This document shows, piece by piece, positions 1 to 9,200 of a stretch of DNA of 31,184 bases. The notes below the pieces were generated by a model. That model worked only from the letters and a program-made list of their open reading frames with translations. It was not told where the DNA came from and did no database searches. The DNA comes from JANQLU01 sp964434955. GTDB lineage: Bacteria; Planctomycetota; Planctomycetia; Pirellulales; Pirellulaceae. Each line of letters starts with the position of its first letter. Position 1 is the first letter of the stretch. The stretch spans positions 1 to 31,184 of the forward strand of contig CAYSXI010000040.1 of the NCBI GenBank assembly GCA_964434955.1. Reading direction: 5' to 3'. The position numbers and the translations under genes are program-made.

Positions 1-31
1 TACGCCCTTTGGTCGAGAAAGTGAGAGAGTT

Positions 32-523
32 TTGCCAAACGAAATCAAGTTGGACAGTCAGTTTGATGACAAACGATTCGGAATTGTTGTATCAAGTTTC
101 AATCAACCGATTACCGAAAATTTGCTTGAAGGCGCCATCTCAGCCCTGACAAATGCCGGCGTGAACGACGACCTCATTGACGTGGTCCGCGTACCGGGAG
201 CCTGGGAGATCCCGCTTGCGGCTCAGTACCTGGCGGACACGGAAGAGTACGAGGCACTGATCTGCCTTGGCTGCGTCATCCGGGGCGAGACCAGCCACGA
301 TCAACATATCAATCGGTTTGTCAGCCTTTCATTGGGCGAACTTGGATTGGAATTTGAAATCCCCGTGACCTTTGGCATTCTCACTGTCGAAAATCGCGAC
401 CAGGCCGTTGAGCGCTCGGGTGGCCGCGTCGCCAACCGCGGAACCGAAGCCGCAGAAGCGGCACTTCAAATGTGCCGAGTAATCGGCGCCATCGATGAAC
501 ACCACGGCGGAAGCCACGAGTAA
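32..523 (+). CDS. ribH: 6,7-dimethyl-8-ribityllumazine synthase
   Basis: Catalyses the penultimate riboflavin step, joining the ribityl-aminouracil intermediate and 3,4-dihydroxy-2-butanone 4-phosphate to give lumazine; the family forms pentamers or icosahedral shells in the cytoplasm. The 163-residue protein is of normal length. Visible family motifs are SSFN near residues 21-24, VPGAWEIP near 54-61, GETSH at 85-89 with the expected catalytic His89, an Arg at 128, and NRGTEAAEAA at 136-144. The chosen TTG start follows a GAGAGAG stretch by only a few bases. The reading frame is open to the left edge of the window, so a start upstream of the window cannot be excluded. It lies 12 bp before nusB on the same strand, the usual ribH-nusB operon arrangement. 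Confidence 0.95.
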   Translation: MPNEIKLDSQFDDKRFGIVVSSFNQPITENLLEGAISALTNAGVNDDLIDVVRVPGAWEIPLAAQYLADTEEYEALICLGCVIRGETSHDQHINRFVSLSLGELGLEFEIPVTFGILTVENRDQAVERSGGRVANRGTEAAEAALQMCRVIGAIDEHHGGSHE

Positions 524-535
524 GCGGGATAGAAA

Positions 536-943
536 ATGTCAAAGCGAAGGAAAGCCCGCGAAGTTGCAATTCAACTTCTATACAAGGACGACTTCAACGA
601 GCAACAACGACTTGATCCGACTTTCATTGTCGGAAGGTTGAACAACGATCGAAAGTTAGCCGAGTTCTGCACGGACCTGGTAAAAGGTGTAAGGGATCAC
701 TCGGACGAGATTGACCAAGCGCTTGTCAGCGTTTTGGATAACTGGAAACTCGAGCGTGTTGCGGCAACCGATCGAAACATCCTAAGACTCGGAACCTACG
801 AGCTGCTCTATTCGGACACGCCCGGCCCGGTGGTGATCAATGAATGCATCGAACTTGCTCGTCGTTTTGGGAATGAGCAATCGCATCAATTCGTCAACGG
901 GATTCTGGATCGCGTTCTAGCAAAACGAAGCTCAAACGCCTAG
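536..943 (+). CDS. nusB: Transcription antitermination factor NusB
   Basis: NusB binds boxA RNA together with ribosomal protein S10 (NusE) and supports antitermination, chiefly of rRNA operons. The 135-residue length is typical. The sequence starts with the family pattern RRKAREVAIQLLY (residues 4-16) and continues with the conserved C-terminal part: ATDRNILRLGTYELLY around 77-92, then VINECIELARRFG and FVNGILDRV. It has an ATG start 12 bp downstream of ribH and is probably co-transcribed with it. It is convergent with the protease gene that ends at 977. I see no clear terminator in the 33-bp gap. Confidence 0.95.
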   Translation: MSKRRKAREVAIQLLYKDDFNEQQRLDPTFIVGRLNNDRKLAEFCTDLVKGVRDHSDEIDQALVSVLDNWKLERVAATDRNILRLGTYELLYSDTPGPVVINECIELARRFGNEQSHQFVNGILDRVLAKRSSNA

Positions 944-976
944 CGATTCGACCGGTCTCAAAAGCTCGAAACGCGC

Positions 977-2272
977 TTACTTCGACCGCTGACGGATTTT
1001 GACCTGAACGGTCTTTCGTTCTCCACGACGAAAGAGCACGACGGCTACCTGCTTGCCGATCGTCGTCATATTCACTTCGTTGACCAGGTGGCTGTCATTT
1101 TCAATTGACTTGCCATCGTATTGAAGAATGACGTCGCCAATTCGAATATCGACGCCATCGGCCGGCGAACCGGGAGTGATCGCGGTGACGCGTGCACCAT
1201 AGATGGTGTTCAACCCGATCTGCTTGGCTTTATCCGCGGTGTACTTGGAATCCAGGGAAACGCCCAGAATTCCACGGCGGACTTTTCCATAGTCGATCAA
1301 ATCGGTCGCGACTCGCTTGACCATATTGGAAGGAATGGCAAAACCGATCCCTTCATTGTGGCCCGAGTTGCTCGCGATTGCGGTGTTGATGCCAATGACT
1401 TCACCGTGAACGTTTAGTAGCGGTCCGCCACTGTTCCCCGGATTAATGGCGGCATCGGTTTGGAGAAAATCCTGAAGCCGAACGCCGTTGGCACCCAGGT
1501 CCAAGTCGCGTCGACCTTTCCCGCTAATGATCCCTTTGCTAATGCTGTGATTGAGTCCGAAAGGACTGCCAATGGCGATGACGAAATCACCCAACTCGAT
1601 TGCGTCGGAGTCGGCCCAACGACTCGCATCCAAGTCCTTCTCGCTGAGATAAAGAACGGCGATATCGGTGTCACGATCGACACGAAGATCCGTCGGTCCG
1701 AAGAATCGGCCATTGTGCGTTTGGATTCGAATGGCATTCAGTTTCGCATCGGCAATCACGTGCCGATTGGTGACCACAAACATTCGGTCTCGATGTTGAA
1801 TGATGACCCCTGCACCCGCTTCTTCGATTCGGGTCAAAGCACCATTTGATTTCTTGATTGACTTTCGCGCTTCAATATGAACGACGGTCGGGCGACAGAC
1901 CTGGATCACCGACTTAACCAATCGATTGAACTGCAATACGGGCTGGGCGTTTGCTCGAAGAACCTCATAGGGGTCAACTGGATTCGCGGTTTTGTTGACG
2001 CGATGATTGGATTCAACGGTGACGACTCTTTGGCGAACGTCGCTGTTAGCGCCAACCGATTTATTCGCAACCGACAGCTTCCCTGACGAGGTAATTTGGG
2101 ATGGGTTCTGTTGAGCCGAACCGGTCGCAATCGTCAGTGTGGATCCGACCAGGATGATGAACGCAATGGCGAGCATCCGCGATTGGCAAATGTTCGACAA
2201 GTTTCTGCTTTTCCGTTCAATGGTTTTCGGCCCCGACCAATGAGTCCGAAAAAGTTGGTTGCGATAGTTCAT
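977..2272 (-). CDS. HtrA/DegP-type trypsin-like serine protease with one PDZ domain
   Basis: Predicted envelope protease of the HtrA/Deg family (degradation or processing of damaged exported proteins). The 431-residue protein has a hydrophobic segment at about residues 33-53, giving a signal anchor or a signal peptide with an unusually long 32-residue charged N-terminus. The protease domain spans about 120-325 with the complete triad His171 (TNRHV), Asp203 (TDIAVL) and Ser281 (GNSGGP). A single PDZ domain occupies about 332-428. One PDZ makes it closer to DegS- or plant Deg-like forms than to two-PDZ DegP. It lies downstream of the dksA-like gene on the same strand, but a hairpin at 2350-2378 may separate the two. 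Substrate is unknown; the architecture is secure. Confidence 0.93.
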   Translation of the reverse strand: MNYRNQLFRTHWSGPKTIERKSRNLSNICQSRMLAIAFIILVGSTLTIATGSAQQNPSQITSSGKLSVANKSVGANSDVRQRVVTVESNHRVNKTANPVDPYEVLRANAQPVLQFNRLVKSVIQVCRPTVVHIEARKSIKKSNGALTRIEEAGAGVIIQHRDRMFVVTNRHVIADAKLNAIRIQTHNGRFFGPTDLRVDRDTDIAVLYLSEKDLDASRWADSDAIELGDFVIAIGSPFGLNHSISKGIISGKGRRDLDLGANGVRLQDFLQTDAAINPGNSGGPLLNVHGEVIGINTAIASNSGHNEGIGFAIPSNMVKRVATDLIDYGKVRRGILGVSLDSKYTADKAKQIGLNTIYGARVTAITPGSPADGVDIRIGDVILQYDGKSIENDSHLVNEVNMTTIGKQVAVVLFRRGERKTVQVKIRQRSK

Positions 2273-2349
2273 GGTGTTCAGGTAGGTAACGGCGTGCGGC
2301 GATTTATTGTATGGATCTTGTGGCCGGGGAGCTTATTTTCGAAATCAAA

Positions 2350-2378
2350 CGGAAGGATTTTCCTCTTTGCTCCTTCCG
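2350..2378 (-). terminator. Possible terminator of the dksA-like gene
   Basis: A perfect 8-bp inverted repeat (2350-2357 with 2371-2378) has a 13-nt loop. On the minus strand it is followed by a T-rich run (TTTGATTT). It lies just downstream of the dksA-like stop and before the protease start. The T-tract is imperfect, so it may only attenuate. Confidence 0.45.
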
Positions 2379-2406
2379 GTTATTCCGATTAGCGAAAACG
2401 TTCGGG

Positions 2407-2808
2407 TTACAGAACGTAGTCGCCCATTCTCGTGTCAGTTCCCATATCCCCTGACTGGACGCCTTGTTCGGCTTTGCGCTGGCATTCAATGCAAAGCGTC
2501 GCGTAAGGCAAAGCCTGAAGTCGAGCGAGCGGGATGTTTTTGTTACATGCTTCGCACTTGCCGTAAGTACCTTCGTTCATCTTCTCCAGCGCGATCTCGA
2601 TGCTGGCAAGTTCGCGACTTTCTACTTCGGCGAGTTGCGAGTTGATTTCTTTGTTGGAGCTGTACATGGCAAAATCAACGACATCCCCAACGGATTCCTG
2701 CCGCATTTTGTTCAGCATGCTGAAATCGCCTTGGGTTGCCATTCGGATGGCCTCCCGGCGTTGCAAGAGGATATCGTGCATTTCTTTGAGTACGTCTTTT
2801 CGGGCCAT
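2407..2808 (-). CDS. DksA/TraR-family zinc-finger transcription regulator
   Basis: The 133-residue protein matches the DksA/TraR family, which binds the secondary channel of RNA polymerase and modulates initiation, often with ppGpp. It has an N-terminal helical part with the acidic-tip pattern DVVDFA (Asp42, Asp45; DxxDxA in DksA) and a C-terminal four-cysteine zinc finger (Cys85, Cys88, Cys106, Cys109). I chose ATG 2808 because an AGAGG motif precedes it and the protein then starts at the usual place. The frame stays open to ATG 2898, which would add 30 residues unlike the family. Whether this is DksA itself or a TraR-like paralogue cannot be decided from the sequence. Confidence 0.88.
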   Translation of the reverse strand: MARKDVLKEMHDILLQRREAIRMATQGDFSMLNKMRQESVGDVVDFAMYSSNKEINSQLAEVESRELASIEIALEKMNEGTYGKCEACNKNIPLARLQALPYATLCIECQRKAEQGVQSGDMGTDTRMGDYVL

Positions 2809-3235
2809 TTTTGCTTCAACCTCTTCTTGTGGGGCAGTTTTCCGATTGATTGAGCTCGTTCTGCAGGCATCATTCCGGGTCGGGAACGAGCCAGGCAACG
2901 TTCAAATTAAGCACGCGCTTTGATCGCTGGCTGAGCGAATTCGCCCAAAAAAAAGTCCGACGCGATTTGGTCCGCGGCAATCTTGACCTGACTGTTAAAA
3001 AACATGCAGTCGTCATAAAGCGACCACGGGCAATCATTGAATTTCAAAACGTACAGGTTGTGTTGATTGTTACGGCAGCTGCCAGTTGCCTGCCCCTAAT
3101 CGTTAGATTTAGTGCCCTCCGGTTTGACTGGCCCAAAGCTGAGAGCTAGATGCTTGAGTTAGAACCCGGATTCTGCCCCCCCGTATGCGCAAGGAATCCT
3201 CGCCTCAAACACAGTCAGCTCCATAAGAACTTGCC
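2809..3235. other. Intergenic region between divergent genes
   Basis: About 430 bp separate the dksA-like start (-) from the giant coiled-coil gene (+), so promoters for both should lie here. I see no convincing sigma70 pair, no RNA gene and no long inverted repeat. Short open frames in the stretch have no family features and look spurious. Confidence 0.5.
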
Positions 3236-6200
3236 ATGACCGACATTGCCACAAGCCAAAACTGTGCCTCATTTTTCAAGGAAAACCCCTTGGTTTTCCG
3301 AATCGCCAACGGTCCCTACGCCGGACAAAATTTTTCCATATCGTCTGAGAAATGCCTGATTCGTGGTCAGAATCAGAATCGAGCTCAGTGCGCCGTTTTT
3401 CGCGGTTCGCAACACACCATCGTTCAGGACTTGGCAGGCAATACCCGGATCAATGGGCAGCCGGCCTTGGAGTCGGCCCTCAAGCAAGGCGACTGCATTG
3501 AATGCGGCGACCTTCAACTTATTGTCGAGTCGATCAAACACCCCACCGAACTTTCGGCCAATCAACCCGCGGCCGGTTTGGATCCGGTTTCCAAACACAA
3601 TCAGGAGATGATTGAGAAACTCGAAGGCATCCAGGACAACCTCAGAAAACTTGACGAACCAAGCACAACTGCGGATGACCCTTCCAGCGAAACGAACGCC
3701 TGCAACGAAAACGAACGATGCGCGAACGACGGCCCCTGCGATCACCAACCTTGCGATCACCAACCTTGCGATCACCAACCTTGCGAGAAAAATCGTCTCG
3801 CTCCCGCGGTTGAAAACGATGACTCGGCGGACCGGGCAAGTGAAGGTTTTGAAAAAGCCATCGGGAAACTGCAAACGGATCTGATCCGCCAAATCGGCAA
3901 ATGCCGCCGTGACCTAGTAAGGTTGAACCGCGACCTCGAGTCACAGGCTCAAGATCTGGATGCTTTTAAAGCCGATCAGCCGCGCAAGATGGCGGAGCTG
4001 TTCGCCAATACGCAGAATCACTCGAATCAGCTCGACCAACTGGTCCAGCAAGTCGACCGTGTCCGCTCCGATGTCCTCGAGCAGGTCGAAGCCAAATCAG
4101 CCAATTTCAGCGATTCATGGCAGCAGGAATTTGACGCCTGGAAACAGGACTCTAACGGTCGGTTCCGCGAACTCTGCAATGATTTCGAACAATTCCAACT
4201 CCGCCTGGTTCAACTTGCGGATCAATGCGAACGGAGCGCTGAACAGCTTGCGTCCCTTCAGGTTCCAGCTGATCCTCAAAACGAACTCAACTCACTGCGT
4301 GAGCAAACCAGCCTCTCCCTCGAACAAAGCCATATGGTATTGGGACGAGTCGATCGCTTGACCGACTCCCTCGAGCAAATGAGTGAGTTGCTCAAGCGGC
4401 AGGTGACTCAGTTCGCCGAAGTCGACGAGAAAATCAGTGGACTCGAGTCAAATGTTGAGCAACTGGGACAAACGTTTGAATCCCGGACTCGTGAGTTTGA
4501 TTCCCGACTCAACCAAACCGAAAGGCAGCTTCATGAGCGGGTAGAATCGTCATCGCAAAAAATCCACCGGCGTTTGGAAGAGGCCGCCCAATCCCAGACG
4601 GATCGCATCGATAACGTCGATGAAAAACTGAGCGAACTCAAAGGTGAGCTGAACAACGTAGCGGGCAATGCGAATCATGGACACCAACGGGTCGATGACG
4701 TACGCGGCCAACTGGACAACGTTCACGAACAGCTCGAAGAATATGAAAACCGCCTTGAATCGCTTAAGAGCTGCTCTTCCGACGCACAAGATCGCGCGTC
4801 ACGCGCTCAGAATCTGGCAGAACTAGCCGAAACTCGCGCAAACGAAGCCCAATGTCGCGCCGATGAAGCCCAATGTCGCGCCGACGAAGCACAGAATCTC
4901 GCGGAAAATGCGAACCGTGATACAACGGAAACCCAAAATCGAATAAACGAGGTCGACGAACGAGCGACACGTGTTCAGGAACTGGCAACCGCTGCTCAGG
5001 AATTGGCAACCGCTGCTCAGGAAAGTGCAAAAGAGGCTCAGGTAAATTCAAACGAGGCTCAGGAAAAGTCAAGCAACGCTGAGAACAAGTCGGAAGCCGC
5101 GCAGAACAAGTCAAACGAAGCACAGGAACTGGCTAGTCGTGCGAAAGAACTAGCGGGCGAAGCAAAAGAGATTGCGAATGAGGCGCAAAGTCGCTCAGAC
5201 GAAAACCACGGCCGGTGGCTCGAAGTTTTAAGCCGCGTCGACGAGTTAAACGACCGCAACACCGAAGAAAATGGGCGAATCGACGACCTGCTTGATCGCA
5301 ACAACGAAGCCCGTGAACGCTTGAACGAACTTGATCATCGCCATGGCGAAATTGACCGTCAAATGGGCGAGGCCAATTCGCGAATCAACGAAGTCCATGG
5401 TCGCGTGGATGAAGTCCATGGCCGCGTGGATGAAGTACACGGTCGCGTTGATGAAAATCGTGGAAGAATCGAAGAAGTCAGCGGTCGTGTTGACGGATGT
5501 CTTGAACGAATCGATCAGGATTCGTCAAATTGGCAACAGGTATGGAAGCGATTTGACGAGAATCAAACTCGCCTCGATTCCGGCGTTCAGAACGTTGAAA
5601 ACCTGCGGGACAAAGTCGCCGAAACGGAACGTCAGAACGAAGCTTTAGAATCTCGACTTGACGAAAACCGCGCAAATTACGAAACGCGCCATGCTGCTCA
5701 GGAGCAAAAGCTTGACGAAATCGAAAATCGTGTTGCAAACACGGAATCGCTTTCGAGTCGCGTTCAAGCGCAGGGGAGTCAGATTGCCGCTCAGGATCAA
5801 CGCCTGGAAGAACTGCAAAACCAATGCAATGATTCTCGCGAACGATGTGAAAACCTCGCCAGCGATCTGACAGAACAATCGCACCAAAACCGGCAATTCA
5901 ATCAAAAAATTGATCTGGTTCATTCACGCATCGAGCAAATCGACGGCAACTTGGCACGAATTGATGAAATCGATTCATCACTGAATGACCAAATGCAGCC
6001 AATCCACGAACGATTGGCTGAAATCAAGCAAGACAACGAATCACTTCAGTCAAAAATCGACGACCAGGCTGAGCAACTTCGTCAACACAAACAGTCAAAC
6101 TCAGAATGTGATCGCCGGTTTTTTGACGCTCAAAATCGATTGGAGCACCTCAACTACCGACTGGCTGAGCTCGACGACATTCGAAATCAACTGGAAGACC

Positions 6201-9200
6201 TTTCCAGTGATACCCGTTTCGAATCCTGGGAGTTGAAGAAGCTCGATTTTGAGTCCTCGATTGAGATCTTGAAAGAAAAACATCAGGATCATGACGGTCA
6301 ATTTGCAAACTTGCGAGAGCATTTCGTAAACCAGGATGAGAAGCTGGATCAATTCAGACAATGGAAAGAACATGTTCGTTCCGAGCTGACACATTGGACT
6401 GAAAAATCGGAATCTCTGGCGGAACAACTGGAACAGATTCGCGCGACAATGGATGAACGGACCATTTCGATCGATGGGCGTTTCGCCCGCGACCGAGCTT
6501 GCTTGGACGAACTTCATCGTTGGAAGAATGCCAGTGAGACGCAGGAGTCGGAATGGGCCGATCGCGCCGATTCACTGACCAATGCCGTTCGCGAGAATCG
6601 CGAGCAAATTGACTCACACAAGAACGAAGTCGAACGGCGCGTGAGCCGCCTCGAAGAGTCCTGCGATGAATCGGAGGACCGGGCCCGGTCACTTCAAAAA
6701 CGATGGGAACGTTTCGAAACCGAATTTGGCGAGAGCCGGTCGCGGATTGAATCACTGGGTGAATCCCTGGGAGAATCCGTCGAACGCGTGTCGGCTTTTG
6801 AGTCTTCCTTGGAAGAAGTGAAAGAACATCTTTCAAGAATTTCGGAATCCGACCAAGTCACGCCTGAATCCTTCCAGAAGTTGTCGGATTCAGTTCAGGA
6901 AAACCAGAACAAACTGGAATCAGTCGTGCAGTTACGTGACGCGTTGCAGTCACTTGAAGATCGTTTCGAAACCGAAAAGGACCAAACCCAGTCACACCTG
7001 GACGAATTCCGTCGCCAACTTAATCAGCACGAAGAAGTGCATGAGGCGTTGCGTCACGAATGGAAGTCGTCCAATCAACTCGACGGCGTCCGCGAAACGC
7101 TGAGCGAGCTGCAAGCCCGTTGCCAAGAGCTGGATGAAAACTCCGTCGACCCAAACCTGTTCAACGCCATGCGGCAGCAGTTTGAACAATTGCTACGCGA
7201 CTGGCAGGAATCGGTTCAAAAAGAACGTGAACGAAACGAGCGGGTTGATCAATTTGAATCAAGATTGGACGAAAACCGAGATCAATTCACCCAGCTTCAA
7301 GATCGAGTCCTCACCGAAGAAGCATTGTCGAACGTCCAAGAATCGATTGAAGAAATCCGATCGCGATTGGAAGAAACGGCGAACCCAGGTCAACTGGCAG
7401 AGCTTCGGAATGCCGTGGAACAGCTCCAACAAAAATTGGCGAATACGGAGACCAACGATTCTTCGGAGCACGACGACTCAATCTCCGATCAAATCCAGGC
7501 CGTCCGTCAAACGGTCGATGCGTCCAAGCTTGAATCGCAACAACAAAATGAACGCCTTTCCGAAAGCATCTCGGATATCCAGGCGGAGATTCCGCAACTG
7601 AAAAGTGAATTTGAGACTCAGTGCGAGACGCTCTCGGAACAACGTGCACGCATGGATCAATGGGCTGAGGCTCAGGACGAAAAATCGAATCGTATTGACG
7701 AGTCCATTCGCGGGATGAACGAACAATTTGGCGATTTCAAAAACCAATTGAATCAGTTCAATGAGCGATTGGAGTCCCTTGAAACTCGCGAACAAGAAGA
7801 ATCCAAATCGGAGTCGGATCGAGAGGGCTCCCTGGACGAGGATCTGGCTGGCCAGCTCCGATCCGAGATCCAGGAATCCCGTTCCGATCTGGAAACGACC
7901 AAAGCGCAACTGAGTTCACTCCAGGAAGACCTTGAATTCCGGCAAAAATCGTTGGATGAAAAAGTATCCGATTTGAACCTTCAACTCGAAGAAAATCCGA
8001 ATCGCGATCAACTTCAAAAGGACTTTACCGGGCTGGTTTCACGTTTTGAGGAATTGGAAAGTCGAGTCGATACGCAGCCGGATTCGAATGCAGAGGCCAA
8101 CTCGCAAATTGAAACATTGGAAACCAAACTTGAGTCCGCCTGCGAAAGATTTGAACAGCTTGAAGCGATGAAGCAACAGCTTTCGGAACTTGAATCCGGG
8201 CTTGCCAATGTCTTGGCGCAACAGGCGTCGAAGGATTCTCAGTCAGAACTGCAACCTGCGATCCAAATCGAACAGGAAGATCCCATGCCAACCGAGATGC
8301 CTGAAAAACCGGTCGAAACTGACTCGGCGTCAAATCAGCTACCGACAAAAAGTGAGGGCGAGGTGCGAGAGAACGGTGTCGATAGTGTCTCGTCATTGCA
8401 CTTCGATCAGCTTTTGAGCCAGCTTCGTCAAACCGAATCACCCGCGGATGAAACAGGAGATGGTTCGCCCGGCGAAAAGCAGGACGAGTCCCAACAACGG
8501 GCCCAGGATCTCGAAAACATTTATGAGCAAGCCGTTGATTCGGTTCAACAGAACGAGCCACGGCAAATCTCGGATTCCAATCTGCAAGACTGGGCCGGCT
8601 CTTTGGGTGCCGAGACCGAGTCGTCAGAAAACAATCCAGAGCACGGGCTTGATCCTTCCGTCGACTCCACGGAGCACGAATCCGTATCCGATTCGGCTGG
8701 TGAGTCAGGACGTGACGATGAAGAATCGGATTCGAAGCTTGAAGACATTCTCAATCGCCTGAGCTCCAATGACAATTGGTCGGGCGTCGTGTCCGATACC
8801 GACGAATCCGATTCGACTCATTCGGACATCATTGTCGAAAACAACTTCTCAGGCGCCGAGGTTGATATCGTTGATGATCCGGCCCCCATCCAGGAAAGCG
8901 TTGCGGACGTGCTAAGTCGGATGCAGCTTCAGAATCCATTGATGGATTCTCCAGAAGGTTCGGATTCGACTACGCCATTTGGCAACTCACCCGTCGAAAG
9001 TGGAACGATGCCTTGGCCTGCCCAGGTTCCGGAAGAAAAATCGACTTCGGAATCGAGCCTGACCCAGGAATCCCCTTCGGGGCCTTCGAGCTCAGCGGAC
9101 CAGCAACATGTTGAACCCGAAGCGTCGAGTGGAGATGACGTTTCGGTTCAGGAATACATGAGCAAACTCTTCGGCCGGCTTCGTGGAGATGAAGCGGATG

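Noticed and set aside
3737..3781. CRISPR-like array
   Set aside because: The repeats are direct 15-bp tandems without spacers and are in frame in a protein.
3269..3892. 207-codon open frame antisense to the giant gene
   Set aside because: It mirrors a strongly coding region with heptad and FHA features on the other strand; its product looks random, and its repeats are the reverse of CDHQP.
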